A stretch of 64,000 nt of DNA from Eurosta solidaginis (taxonomy: Eukaryota; Arthropoda; Insecta; Diptera; Tephritidae). The position numbers and the translations under genes were made by a program. Below, piece after piece: positions 31,257-43,300 of the stretch (position 1 is its first letter; each line of letters starts with the position of its first letter). The stretch lies in assembly GCF_040869045.1 (NCBI RefSeq), contig NC_090319.1:302238998-302302997 (forward strand). Reading direction: 5' to 3'. Below the pieces are notes generated by a model, which did not search any database, was not told the DNA's origin, and worked only from the letters and a program-made list of their open reading frames with translations.

Positions 31257-32798
31257 CACGGTTGCCACTTTGGTCCTTTCCGACCCCATTTGGTCCGTTG
31301 GTTCCTTTTTTTCAATTTTGGTCCTTTTTAGGCTGTAACCAAGATTTTGGTACTTTTGTTTCTTTTTCACTGAGGTAAAAATATCCACAAGATTTTCCAC
31401 AACTTGATTTACCTTTACATAATTTTCAATTTCCCTCAATGGATTTCTTACCATAAAAATTACCGATAAATATTGAGACTTTGTGAAGCAACATATCGAC
31501 GTGCCAAATAAAAATTGACCCATAAAAAAGTTGTACAAAGAAATCCTATGTAAACATATTGAACGTGTACCTTTTCGTATGCGATGTCGATATTTAAATT
31601 TTTCTCACACAGCCCAAAGCACAGTAGTGAGTTTAAGGAATTTCGAGACTATTGTGGTGTTAAGCCACGCAAGATGCTGTGTATTTATTTTACTCGTTGG
31701 CTAACTCTGGAAAGTGTTTTCTTGCGTACGTGTCACACTGCGATACGGCTATATTTAAAATTTTTGTGTCTGGAAGTTAATGGCGTTTTTGCTATGCAAA
31801 TGTCAAATTTAATATCAGTAACAGAATTAAAAGTTTATATATATGATATAATATATGTATATAATCAGAAAAAGTTTGTCTGCCGATATTATACCATCAA
31901 TATAAAGTACATTTTGTGTAATTTTAGGTACAATGATTATATCAAAATGTTGTATATTTAAAAAATGTCAGTGTACATAATTTAAAATACATACTAAGTA
32001 TCTTGAGCCAAGGAACATTTTTAATAGAAGTAAGCCAGAAATATTTTTGGAAGCGTTAACTTTACATATGCTCAACGTAGAACTGATATAAACGCTTTGT
32101 GTCAAATTATTCCCGTTGGAGAGCAGGACCCCGCAAACTTTAACAACAACATTGTTAACTAATTTTTCGCACCTAGTAATTTTTTCCCTAAAACAAATTA
32201 TATGGAAAAAAAGTGTACCTTTCCAAACTCGCACTTACTTAATCTAGGCCTAGATGGGAAAATTGAAGCTTAAGTGTGAAGCGGAAGAGTAAGGAATGAA
32301 ATTTTCGTATGATTCAAAAAAAATTGGAACACCCAGCTGTTGGAAAATATTTTTTTTTTACATTTAGGACTGATTTTATGATAGAATTGATACATCCGAG
32401 CTCTGGAGAAATCTAGTTTAAAAATAAGATTTTTATGTAAATAAAACTGAACTAGTTTGATTTTACGGATGGTTTCCTCCTTAAGGTTTTTGTTAAAACG
32501 TGTGTGTGACATTGTACTTTACCAAAGCAGACTAATCCTAGAAATGTAAAAGCGTAATAACTGTAAATACACTTTATGTTATATACCATATATGTTTATA
32601 TTTACATATTTAGGCAACTCACAAAGTCTTCTATTCGTTTCATCAACATTTTTTGTAGAAAACCGTTTTAACATTTGTGAATTGCCGAATTGTTTGTAAA
32701 CCAATTAAAGAATATACAATTTTGGGCAATTTTTTTGAGTTTTGGTCCTTTTTTTGGTGAATTTTGGTTCTAAATGATAACATGGTGTGGCAACCCTG
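31257..32798 (+). mobile_element. hAT element B with transposase remnant
   Basis: The ends are cacggttgccac (left) and cagggttgccac (reverse complement, right), flanked by gcctgtag (31249-31256) and gtctgtag (32799-32806), 7 of 8 identical. Both sides have the tttggtcctttt blocks seen in element A. A transposase scrap lies at 31620-31760. An 8-bp duplication, CAGGGTTGCCA ends and the scrap all indicate hAT. It is heavily eroded. Confidence 0.8.
31584..31800 (+). pseudogene. hAT transposase fragment
   Basis: The plus strand reads SSEFKEFRDYCGVKPRKML, then TRWLTLESVFLRTCHTAIRL and YLKF. This matches the EFQEFC-x-V-x-x-x-KML-x-x-x-x-TRWLSL-x-x-x-x-RIL block in the catalytic region of hAT transposases of the BED/ZBED5-like group. 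About 60 codons are recognisable; the frame continues to 31961 without further similarity. Confidence 0.6.
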
Positions 32799-33070
32799 GT
32801 CTGTAGTAAAAACATGCTATGCTGCTATGGCCTTGGTTCCAAAAATGTAGACAAACATTTACTATCAATGGGAAGATGCGTTTAATGTTATTCATCCGCC
32901 CGGGAGTGTTAAAAAGTATTCAACATTCATGTAAAAGCGTATAGCTGGTTTTTAACAATTTTGTACATTTTTCATACTGAAGAAAATTGCTTTAATTACT
33001 TTCCTTGTTTAGGACATATTACTGGCATACTAATAAAGAATGTGGGAATCTACTTATATTCTAACAATAT

Positions 33071-33245
33071 ATGCGAGGCGTGATAGCCCCCGAAAAGACT
33101 TTAGGCCGAGCTTCTCTTCCAATTTCAGTCATGCTCGTTTTAGTTCTTCGTACAAAATGGCGGCACATGACCTATGTACGTGTTTTACGCCGGATTTTCG
33201 ATGTGGTAGGTGGAACTCATTACCACCACTCCACGGCGGCCGCCA
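33071..33245 (-). mobile_element. tRNA-derived SINE, copy b (internally deleted)
   Basis: Keeps the 3' part (ggccgagcttctcttccaattt), part of the body and the head (cgatgtggtagg ... ccaccactccacggcggccgcc). The middle (cggcagtgtttggcaag...) is missing, so it is about half the length of copies a, c and f. Confidence 0.65.
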
Positions 33246-34008
33246 TATTCTAACCGAAGCTGGGATATTAACATCCAACATATGCTATTTATTTGATAAA
33301 AATAAATTACTTACTTAGTTAATTATTGCTTAGCCATTTAAACTGCCGTCCAACAAGGCGCGCCCAGTCACATCTTCGCTGTGTTAACTGGCGCTCAACT
33401 GGTAAAACCAAGGTAATTTGATACGTTTTCCACCTGGAAATATTTCCAGCGCAATGGGGACCGCCGGATAAGCCGTTTCTTTGTTATCATGCCCGACTTC
33501 TTTTTTAAAAGTCCGAGTTTAACTAGTTCTATCGGACTCAGGTAATACAAATCCGAAAATTATTTTTATCTTGATCCAAATATATTAAACGTCCAAAATT
33601 AATAGTTTTGCAAGGAATTATATATAATTATTATAAAAGGAATAACAGTTTCCGCCCTGTTCGGATGTGATCTTTCTATTTATACAAAAAACCCATTTAC
33701 GTAATGTTATCGTGCATTTTCCGACTTTTTTCACTACAGATGCCCACATTTTTTTTACCGAGCTTGTTCTTTTTAGCCTATCATTCAGAAAATAAGTGTG
33801 TAGCTACACAAACTCTGCCTTTTTCCACACTTCTGCTTCATGTCTGTGCAAGACAAAGGCTCCGGCTAACGATAAGGAATACACAATTTCATCAGTGAAG
33901 AACCTTCAACCTGACAGTAGCAAGCTGGCCAGGCCTGCCCTATGGACTGCTTGCTCAACGTACCTGATAGGATTCGGATGGAAAGGTAGTTTTATACAAT
34001 TTTTAGCA
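33246..34008. other. No gene recognised
   Basis: The open frames at 33704-34095 do not resemble a known protein and lack splice context. No repeat in this stretch matches elsewhere in the window. Confidence 0.35.
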
Positions 34009-34009
34009 A

Positions 34010-34196
34010 ATACAATGGACCATGGTGAAACCGTACAAGGTGGCAGCAGGGCGATATACATACAAACAAACATACCATGTATTTTGTTTTTGTAATTCTT
34101 TGGGTTTATGTCAAAAATGTAATGCGCCAGAAGCTTAAATGTCAAATCAAATAAAACAAAAGCCATAGCCACTGTAGACATTTCACACCGTGTTTA
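34010..34196. mobile_element. Second, eroded copy of the 195-bp MITE
   Basis: ccatggtgaaaccgtacaag and gtggcagcagg match the left end of 6830-7024. The middle (taccatgtattttgtttttgtaattc ... atgtcaaaaatgtaatgcgccagaagc) matches 6890-6950. The right end is degenerate (gccactgtagacatttcacaccgtg). Confidence 0.65.
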
Positions 34197-34320
34197 AGAA
34201 AATCCAAGCAAATTTTCTACAAAATATGTAACTTTATTAAATAGGTATTAAATAGGTAAGTTACTGTTATTTTTCATATCACTTAAATAATCTGCTCAGT
34301 AATAAATTTAAAAAAATTAA

Positions 34321-37300
34321 TTATAGACTAGTTATTTCAGAATCCGGTGCAGCGTTCCCATTGGTAGTTCCTTGAGATGCCTTTTTAGTTTTGTTTTTGT
34401 TTCTGCGTAAAATTATGTAGCATAGCCTGTAAAACAGTAAAGATTGAATCAGATTACTTTATCCACTGATCAAAGACTTCTGTAAATATGTACAGAACGA
34501 ACAGAAAAATAGCATTGGTAATTTTTTTTTTTTAATTTCGTCAATTCAATCTATATTTAAAGAAAAAAACTTGACTTCACTAGTTCGAGAAAATTTTTAT
34601 TATGATACGTATATAAAAAACAAAATGTCCACGCGCTGAGAGGAAGATCTAAACACCCTTCGAAAAAAAAATTGCGAAATTTGATAAAAATACCAACGAG
34701 GTATAACCATTTATGTCATAAATTTTATGAGATAATTAACGTTTTTCCTCAATGAAAGAAGTTCATTTTTTCAATTGTACATATACATACAAGGCGAATC
34801 CATGCCAGGTGGTGGCAAAGCGAATTCAGCCGCCGTGCAGAAGAATGTCAAGCCAAAAGAAAATGTTCATTGATTCCGATTAACTGACATGTTGTAGTAC
34901 AACGCGTTGTATGGAAAATAATCAAGAAGAAGCAATCAGCTGTCGGGATAACAACACCTGGTACTGAATTCGACTTGCATACGTATTTATATTTTTTCTC
35001 AAAAAAAAAAAAAAACTAATTTGAATTTTTAACTTTGTTTATTTTTGGATTTTCTTTTGTTTGAAGAATGTTTTTTAAATATTAAATTGCGCAAAAACTT
35101 CAAAACGAAAATCAGAGCCGACCAGAAGAGAGAATGGTTATACCTTGTGTTTTTATCATGGGTTTGCATAGTTGTGAAGGTCCACACCAGAGTTAATACA
35201 ACGAATATTAGCAGAACTAAGGGATACTATCATCTCTAAGCCGATGCTAAGCAGTGACTTGATGCACATCAATAATTCAATCATTATGTCTACACATATG
35301 TACGTACACCCAGCGGAGAAGCAACGCACAAACACATGCATATATTTTATCTGAGGTGCTCACAAGAGAGGGCAATAATTTGTGCAAGTATTACTCACGC
35401 GCATATGAGAAGCTATAAACGTAGTTGTGGCTGGTGATTTTGTAGCTGATAACTAACTAGTAAGTTCTGGAATGGAAAAGCCTAGAAGTATGCAACGAGG
35501 AAATCAGACAGCATAAAAGGCGACAACAGTAGAGGCGCGGGAATCAGTTTCATTTAAGCAGGCTATTGTTTGTGAAGTATCAGTGTTCTTCTGAAGTACT
35601 TTAATAAAGGCCATTTTGCATTATTAAATATTGGAGTTATTTATTCAACAGTTTAGTGATTTGAACTTAGCAGAAGGTTGCAAATAAGAAGATTTGCAGT
35701 AAATTCGTTACAATTGTTTATATCGTAAGCAGTGTCGAGAAAATTGGGAAAGTTTATGTCAACATTGATACCAAAAGAAAGTTTTTTTTATATGACGTAG
35801 GTTTGTCTTAAAAAAAAAAAAAATGGAGGGGTTTATTGTATTTTAAATTAATATGCCCTTTAAGCCATTATAAGCTATTAAAAAGTGTGTAAATGTGTCG
35901 CTTTGATATGAATCTCCATATAAATAGGAAAATGAGATTGTTGCAAAAATTATACAACCTCTGGATTAGAGACTTTGGTACTTACATATGTGCTTAATTC
36001 CTAAGCAAAAAAAGTTTAAATGTGACGCAACAAACTAAATGGGGTTACACTGAAATGACAGCTCTAGGTCGGGAAAAGTATTTCGAGTCGCTCCGATACA
36101 TAGAACCGACCGCCGTGGAAACCAGAGATGGTTTCAATTCACCGTAATGAAGACTTGATTGCTTTTTTTAAAAACGCCATTCACAAATTCGATTGAAATC
36201 TGCAAGTAGCAGGGATCTGCATTAAAAATGGTTTTTTTAAATATATAAATTTTGCGTTTCGGTGTGGATCTCCACATTTTCAGTTACAAAATTCAAAGAA
36301 GTATTTTTTTTTTTTTAATTTATAAAATAAATATATAAAGTTTATAGAAATTGCCACTGCCATTTTTCTATTCGCTGCTGTAATTAAACTTACACAAATA
36401 CAATCACATTTGGTACATAAAATATTTCGCCAAAGAGAAAAATTGCGCCAGGGAATGAGTCGACGGTGTCCTGATAGATTACACTAAATATTGGCGGGAA
36501 TATGAATTGTCCAATCGGTTCACTTATGCCGAATATGGAGTACATTTTACCTGTGAATAAATTTATTTATTTTTTTAGTAAAGGCACCGGCACAATGAAA
36601 TATTTCATATAGATTCGTGTAACACAAGCTTATGCATTCCAGTAGGTTCCCCCATAAATTCAGAAAACAAAAATACAGAAACACATTTTTTCAGAAAACA
36701 TTAGTCAGAAACTTTTTTTCAGAAAGCTAAAATTCAGAAGTCAAAACTCAGAAACAAAAATTCAGAAATGAAATTTCAGAAGTCAAATTTCAGAAGTCAA
36801 AATTCAGAAGTCAAATTTCAGAAGTAAAATTTCAGAAGTCAAAATTCAGAAAGTAATCAGACAGTAAAAAAACATAAAATTTTGCGCATAATTTAATGTT
36901 TTTTTGCTGTCTGATTACTTTCTGAATTTTAACTTCTGAAATTTTACTTCCGAATTTTTTTTCAGCCTGGAATACAGCAAAGTGGAAAGAAGGCGTTATA
37001 TTCAATCGAATTATGGAATATGTATAATATCACCAAATTGGGTGAAGTCCGTACAAATAATTCTATCCAAAGGTGGCACAACGATATTAGAGGTGCGTTT
37101 GGGACACACCCTAACATATTTAATTGCATAAATAAAATAAAAAACGAACAGGCAATAATGGAAAGAAAACTGCAGCAATTTTCAGCTGTAGGTGAGTCAT
37201 ATCGGAAACGCAAGAAAAAATATAAAGACTTCGTTTTTTTAATACTGTAAATTCAAAAGATCGCGGGCTTGAATCAAGCTCAAGCCCCAACACTTAATTA

Positions 37301-40300
37301 TTTTATCATTATTATTGTTATGATACATTTTTTCTTAATTGAAACAACAAAAATTGTTAATACATCAGAGCACGGGGAAAAAGTGTCAATAAAATATGGC
37401 ATTATGTCATCATTGCAATTAAACAATTCCAATTTTCATATCCATTCTGCAACAGATGTCGCAGTGCTGTGAATATCAATTGGCAAGAACCAAAATAGAA
37501 GTAGAAATAATGAAGACAAACAAACATCCGCTGTGATAACTGAATGGTTATAGCAAAGGCGCCTAAACGTTGCCGATAAAGGAATTTAGCAGTTCCCGAA
37601 ATGGATCCATACAACGAGCTTTGGCAGTTTTCAATTTTTTTTATTTTCATCTATTCTAATTTAAAATTTTTTTAATTGAGAAAAAATGTATCGTAACAAT
37701 AATAATGATAAAATAATTATTGTTAGGCTTTGAGCTCGATTCGAACCCGCGATCTTACAAATCATAACAACAAAAATTGTAAATTCATTTGAAAAAGATA
37801 AACGCGAAAAAAAATTAATTAATTACATGATTGCTATTGCATACAATTCAAAATTATAGATTGTACTACTTTTTCTTTATATATAATTCCTTCCAAAGAA
37901 ATAAACGTTTTTAAATTTTGAGAAGAATTTAATGTGTTTTCTGTCGTTTGCTTACTTTCTGAATTTTGACTTCTGAATTTTGCCTTCTGAAATTTGACTT
38001 CTGAATTTTCACTTCTGCAATTTGACTTATGAAATTTGACTTATGAAATTTGACTTCTGAAATTAGACTTCTGAGATTTGACTTCTGAGTTTTGACCTCT
38101 AAATTTTGTCTTTCTGAAAAAAGGGTTCTGACTAATGTTTTCTGAAAAAATTTGTTTCTGAATTTTTGCTTTCTGAATTTATGGGGGGCACCATTCCCCA
38201 GTAACATCGCCACAATCACCCAAGATATTGCATTTGTAAACATGAAGGAACTTCAGACTTGGCAATTGAAGATTATTTGGCTTTGCCCATTCATATACAA
38301 AATTTTGCGAAGCACTTTTATAAACATTCTCCCTATGTATATATACAACAGAAATAATTGCTAACATATTTTGTGTCGTACTCCTTTGTTATATTATAGA
38401 TTTTAATTGCGAAAAATGGTAGAAAAGTTACCAAGGAGTGGGAAAAATAAAAATTTCACTTGCAAAGTGTGCCAAAACCCTTTGCCAAATCAAATGTCGA
38501 ATTATTCTTCTTATGCTTTGCTTGCAACAAAATTTGCAAGTTGGCTACTTTTTCTTGTCAGATGACGCCAATGTATCTCAATTTACCGTGCTCCATAAAA
38601 ATACGTGCAATCTACTCATAATGTATAAGATTGAGCTAAACTCATCTATATGAAAAACTGCTTATGTGACGGGGCTTTAAAGTAGGAAACCTATGAACTT
38701 ACTCAATTCTTCGCCATCGACAATGCTTGAACCAATAGTTTTAATTGCGATTACACGTAAACTCACAAACATATCAACAACACCAGCAGCGTAAAATGAT
38801 TTTGTGTCCTTGGCGAAGGCCTGAAAATAGATTATGAAAGGATGTTCATACATAGGTACATAAAAATAAAATAAATAAATAAATGTAAGGCGCGATAACC
38901 TCCGAAGAGGTCTAAGGCCGAGTTTCTCTTCCAATTTGCGTGGTGCTCCTCTCGATTTTCCCTACAGATTGGCCGGACGGGACCTGCATGTTTTATGCCG
39001 ACTCCGAACGGCATCTGCAAGGGAGATCAGTTTTCACTGAGAGCTTTTCATTGGCAGAAATACACTCGGAGCGCTTGCCAAACACTGCCGAGGGCCGAAC
39101 CCGCTTAGAAAATTTTGTTTCTAATTGAAAAACTTTATTTCTAAAACTTTGATGTTGCTTTGCCCGGGGTGTGAACCCAGAGCATACGGTGTGGTAGGCG
39201 GAGCACGCTACCATCACACCATGGTGGCCGCCTTAGGTACATAACATGTAAAAATTCAGAAATAAAAAATCTAGATGAACTTACGAATAATATTCGGGAG
39301 ACCACGATAGCTAATGCCGATAATATTCCAATAGATGAGTCGGCAAATTTCAACCATTTGCTTAATATTGCCGTACCAATGAAAGTGCCTTAAACGATTA
39401 TTTTAATTAGTATTTCATAAAAAGACATTAAGCTAAACATACATTAAAAAATAATAATAATTATAACATTAACGAAAAAAGTTTAAGTATTGGCGATAAA
39501 CGGTTTTAGCTAGGGTTAACATATTCCAGAGTCATCACTACTGAAACTAAGCCTGACTCTGGACCGGGTTATGGGGTTTACATTTATTAAATGTTCACCA
39601 TTGTGGCTATGGAGATATCTGCAGCTCGTAACTCTACGGAAGTTTAGTTCTTTGAAACTCAACAATTAATTTTTAGTCAATTATAATTTTTTTTCGAAGT
39701 TAAAAAGACGACGAAAACGAGAAAACAGAAAATTATAGTGTGGATGCTGTTCACACAGTTCTGTCAAACATAGAAATATTGGTAGAAGGCTCTCCAGGAA
39801 GCAGAGATTAAATTAACCCTGCGCATTATGAAGCCTAGAAAAGCCCCATGGCCCGACGGGTGACCCACGGAGGCAATTAGGCTGTTTGCAAATAACTCCG
39901 CAGAACTTATGTTGGACAACAAATATAAATAAATTTTCCTATCAGATAGAAGACAGAATGGCTGGCTCTCATAAATAGAAAAGCAGGCCCCAACGCTCCT
40001 GTCCGAACGAAGCTACTCGTCAGCTATTTTCCACAGTAACAGTTCGATAATACTGTCACGGATATTAGCATCACTAAATTATCCCATCACTAAGGCGATG
40101 CTAAGGCCATGCCAAGCAGTATTTACGTTAATAATTAAATCAAGTATACACATATATAAGGCAGCCCAGAGAGATGTCACACACAGATGCATTTACTTAT
40201 ATGCCTATGTGCGCGCGAGAGACTGTAAACTACAAACATTCACATCAATAATTCAATCTTTATGTATCTACATAAACGAATAAATAATTGCGTCTACACA

Positions 40301-43300
40301 TATGTACGTATACGAGCAGCGGAGCGGCAATGCACAAACACATGCATATATCTTATCTGAGTTGTCACAAGAGAGAGCAATAATTTGTGCACGTAGTTGT
40401 GGCTGGCGATTTTGTAGCCGAAACAACTAGTAAGTTCTGGAAATCGAAGAGCCTAGAAGTATGCAGCGTAAACTATAAAAGCGGGGCAAGCGAGTAAGAA
40501 GTAATTCAGTTTGATTTGAGTTGTCAAGCAGTTGCGATTAAGACGATATCTAGCGAGCAATAGCAGTATTATTTTGAATAGTAGAATTTCATTGAGCTAT
40601 CAATCAGTGTGGTTATTAAGCAAGCTATTCGTTGCACAGTTTGAGTGTATTGTGAAGTACCTTAATAAAGGCCATTTTGCATTATTACAAATTGGAGTTA
40701 TTTATTCAACAGTTTAGTGATTCGAACTTAGCAGAGGATTGCAAATAAGAGGATTTGCAGCAAATTCGTTACAATTGATGTCAGAAGAGGAATTGTTGAA
40801 TAAATTCCAGAAGACAACAAGGACATGGCAAAGTTCAGTGAATTGAAGATCCAGCAACTGAAGAAGGAGTTGGAGAGCCGTGGATTGAATACAAGCGGCG
40901 TTAAACTCGAACTTCAGGCACGGCTACGAGAGGCAATGGAAGCAGAAGGAATTGATGTGGAAGAGTATGTCTTTCATCTTGATGGCGAGGAGACAACAAA
41001 AATTGAAGAGGAAAACGAAACATCGCAGACAGTTACGAGCACAGACTTGAACATGATATTGGCTGCAATATCTGCACAAACATCGACAGTAGCATCAATG
41101 TCGTCACAAATGGCATCACAACTAGAATCACAGAAGACGCATATTGCAGAAATGTCGTCAGAAATAACATCAAAGATCGAAGCACAAGAAACGCGTATTT
41201 CAGAAATGTCGTCGCAAATGTCATCTCAACTGGAAGAACGGAAGACATATATGGCATCGCAACTGGAAGAACAGAAGACATATATGATATCTCAGTTGGC
41301 TCAGCAGTTGAAAGCGCAAGAGGATCGCATATCATCGCAGTTGGAGGGTTTTAGTGAACGACAAGATAAAATGGAAGCTGAGATGGATGCTTTGAAAGAT
41401 CGGATTCAGCAGTTACAATTAAAACGTCCAGCAGTTTCAGCGAGTAATCCAAAGGTAAAAACACCATCCTTTGACGGTTCTGTTCCTTTCCAGGTCTTTA
41501 AGCTACAGTTTGAGAAGACCGCAGCAGTGAACAACTGGAATGTGGAAGATAAAGTTGCCGCACTCTTCGTAGCATTGAAAGGACCAGCTGGCGAAATCTT
41601 ACAGACTATTCCAGAGTACGAACGGAACAGTTATGACGCATTGATGGCTGCTGTAAAACGGCGATACGGAAGCGAACACAGGAAACAGATATTTCAAATA
41701 GAATTGCAAAGCCGCTACCAAAAAGCTAACGAGACTTTGCAGGAGTTTGCTTCGGACATTGAAAGATTGGCTCATCTTGCAAATGCGGATGCACCCGTGG
41801 AATACACGGAAAGAGTGAAGATTCAGAGCTTTATAAATGGCATACGGGACGTCGAAACGAAGCGAGCCACATACGCAAACCCAAAGCAAACATTTGCTAA
41901 AACGGTATCACATGCATTGACCCAGGAAACTGCCTCCCTATTAAGTAAACCAGCATATAAGGCTCATCGTGTAGAAGTAGAAAGGCCAGAATGGGTAGAC
42001 ACAATTTTGGAAGCACTGAAGGGATCACAACAGAAAAATGCCGGAGTTATTAAATGTTTCAAGTGCGGCAACCCAGGTCATATTGCACGACATTGCAGCA
42101 CCGGTCCCAATAGCTCCAATGGCCGTAAACGCAGAGCTGAAGGAGATGAGCAAATCTCCAAGTCCACTCAATCGTTAAACTAAAGCGAGTCAGCCGCAAG
42201 GGGCGACAGCTGGCTCCCTCAATTGAATGCCCCATAATCTCTATCTCACAAATTGGAAGAAGGTCAAACAATCTTACTGTCGGAGGACATGTGGATGGAA
42301 AGGAACGTTTACTGACTGTAGATACGGGTGCATCTCATTCCATCATTCGAGCGGATTTAGTCAACAAGAAGATAACACCATTGCATGGAGCAAGATTGCG
42401 TACAGCCACTGGAGAAGACAGCACGGTTCTAGGAGAAGTATCATGTGAAGTCACAATTGGGAACGTCACGGTAGTACACAATTTTATAGTGGCAGATATT
42501 GTTGATGAAATCATAATTGGAGTGGACTTCTTAATCGACCAGGGCATCAAGATCGACATGCAAAGCAAGACGATGCGATATAAGAACATGGATGTACCAC
42601 TTAATTTCGGCTACGAGAGAGGCTACAGCAGTAAACGAGTGCTGGTGGAAGAGAGTCAGCGAATACCACCAAAATCCGAAGCAGTCATCTGGGCAAAGGT
42701 TGATGGAGATTGTGGGACAAACAAATTGTGGGTTGTCGAAGCAGCAAACAAATCAGCACTGAACATACTTGTAGGAAAAACCCTGGCTATGACAAAACAA
42801 TATGGACGTGTTCCGGTAAGAGTACTCAATGAGTTCAATTCACCACTCAAACTGACTAAAGGAGCTATTTTTGGAAGATTCCAAGAGGCTGAAGTAGTTA
42901 TTAACTGTGAACAGCTCCAGGAACACGTTTCAGCTAGTAATACTAATCTTTCGAATGACATCACGGCATGGACGCAGGGGCTAGAGGAAGCATATCAGAG
43001 TAAGGCAAAACAACTGCTCCTAAAGTACGCGAACATATTTGACCAGGATGGTTCTAAACCAGGTCGCACCAACGTTGTGAAACATCAAATTGACACTGGA
43101 GATGCGAGGCCGATCCGTCAAGCTCCATGTAGTGTTCCACTGGCGAAGCGGCAAGTTGTGAGTCAAATTATACAAGAAATGAGCGACAGCGGCGTCATCG
43201 AACCATCAGCTAGTCCCTGGAGCTCACAGGTAGTACTTGTAAAGAAGAAGGATGGAAAAATGAGGTTTTGCGTGGACTACCGGAAGTTGAATGACATTAC

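Noticed and set aside
37726..37752. tRNA-like segment gagctcgattcgaacccgcgatctt
   Set aside because: It has a B-box-like core but no cloverleaf around it, and it is one half of an inverted pair with 37257-37290 inside the foldback element.
41033..41335. Open frames antisense to gag and pol in both Gypsy copies (also 44290-44568, 56423-56674, 57989-58297 and others)
   Set aside because: They mirror the coding strand of recognised Gypsy domains and repeat in both copies for that reason only.
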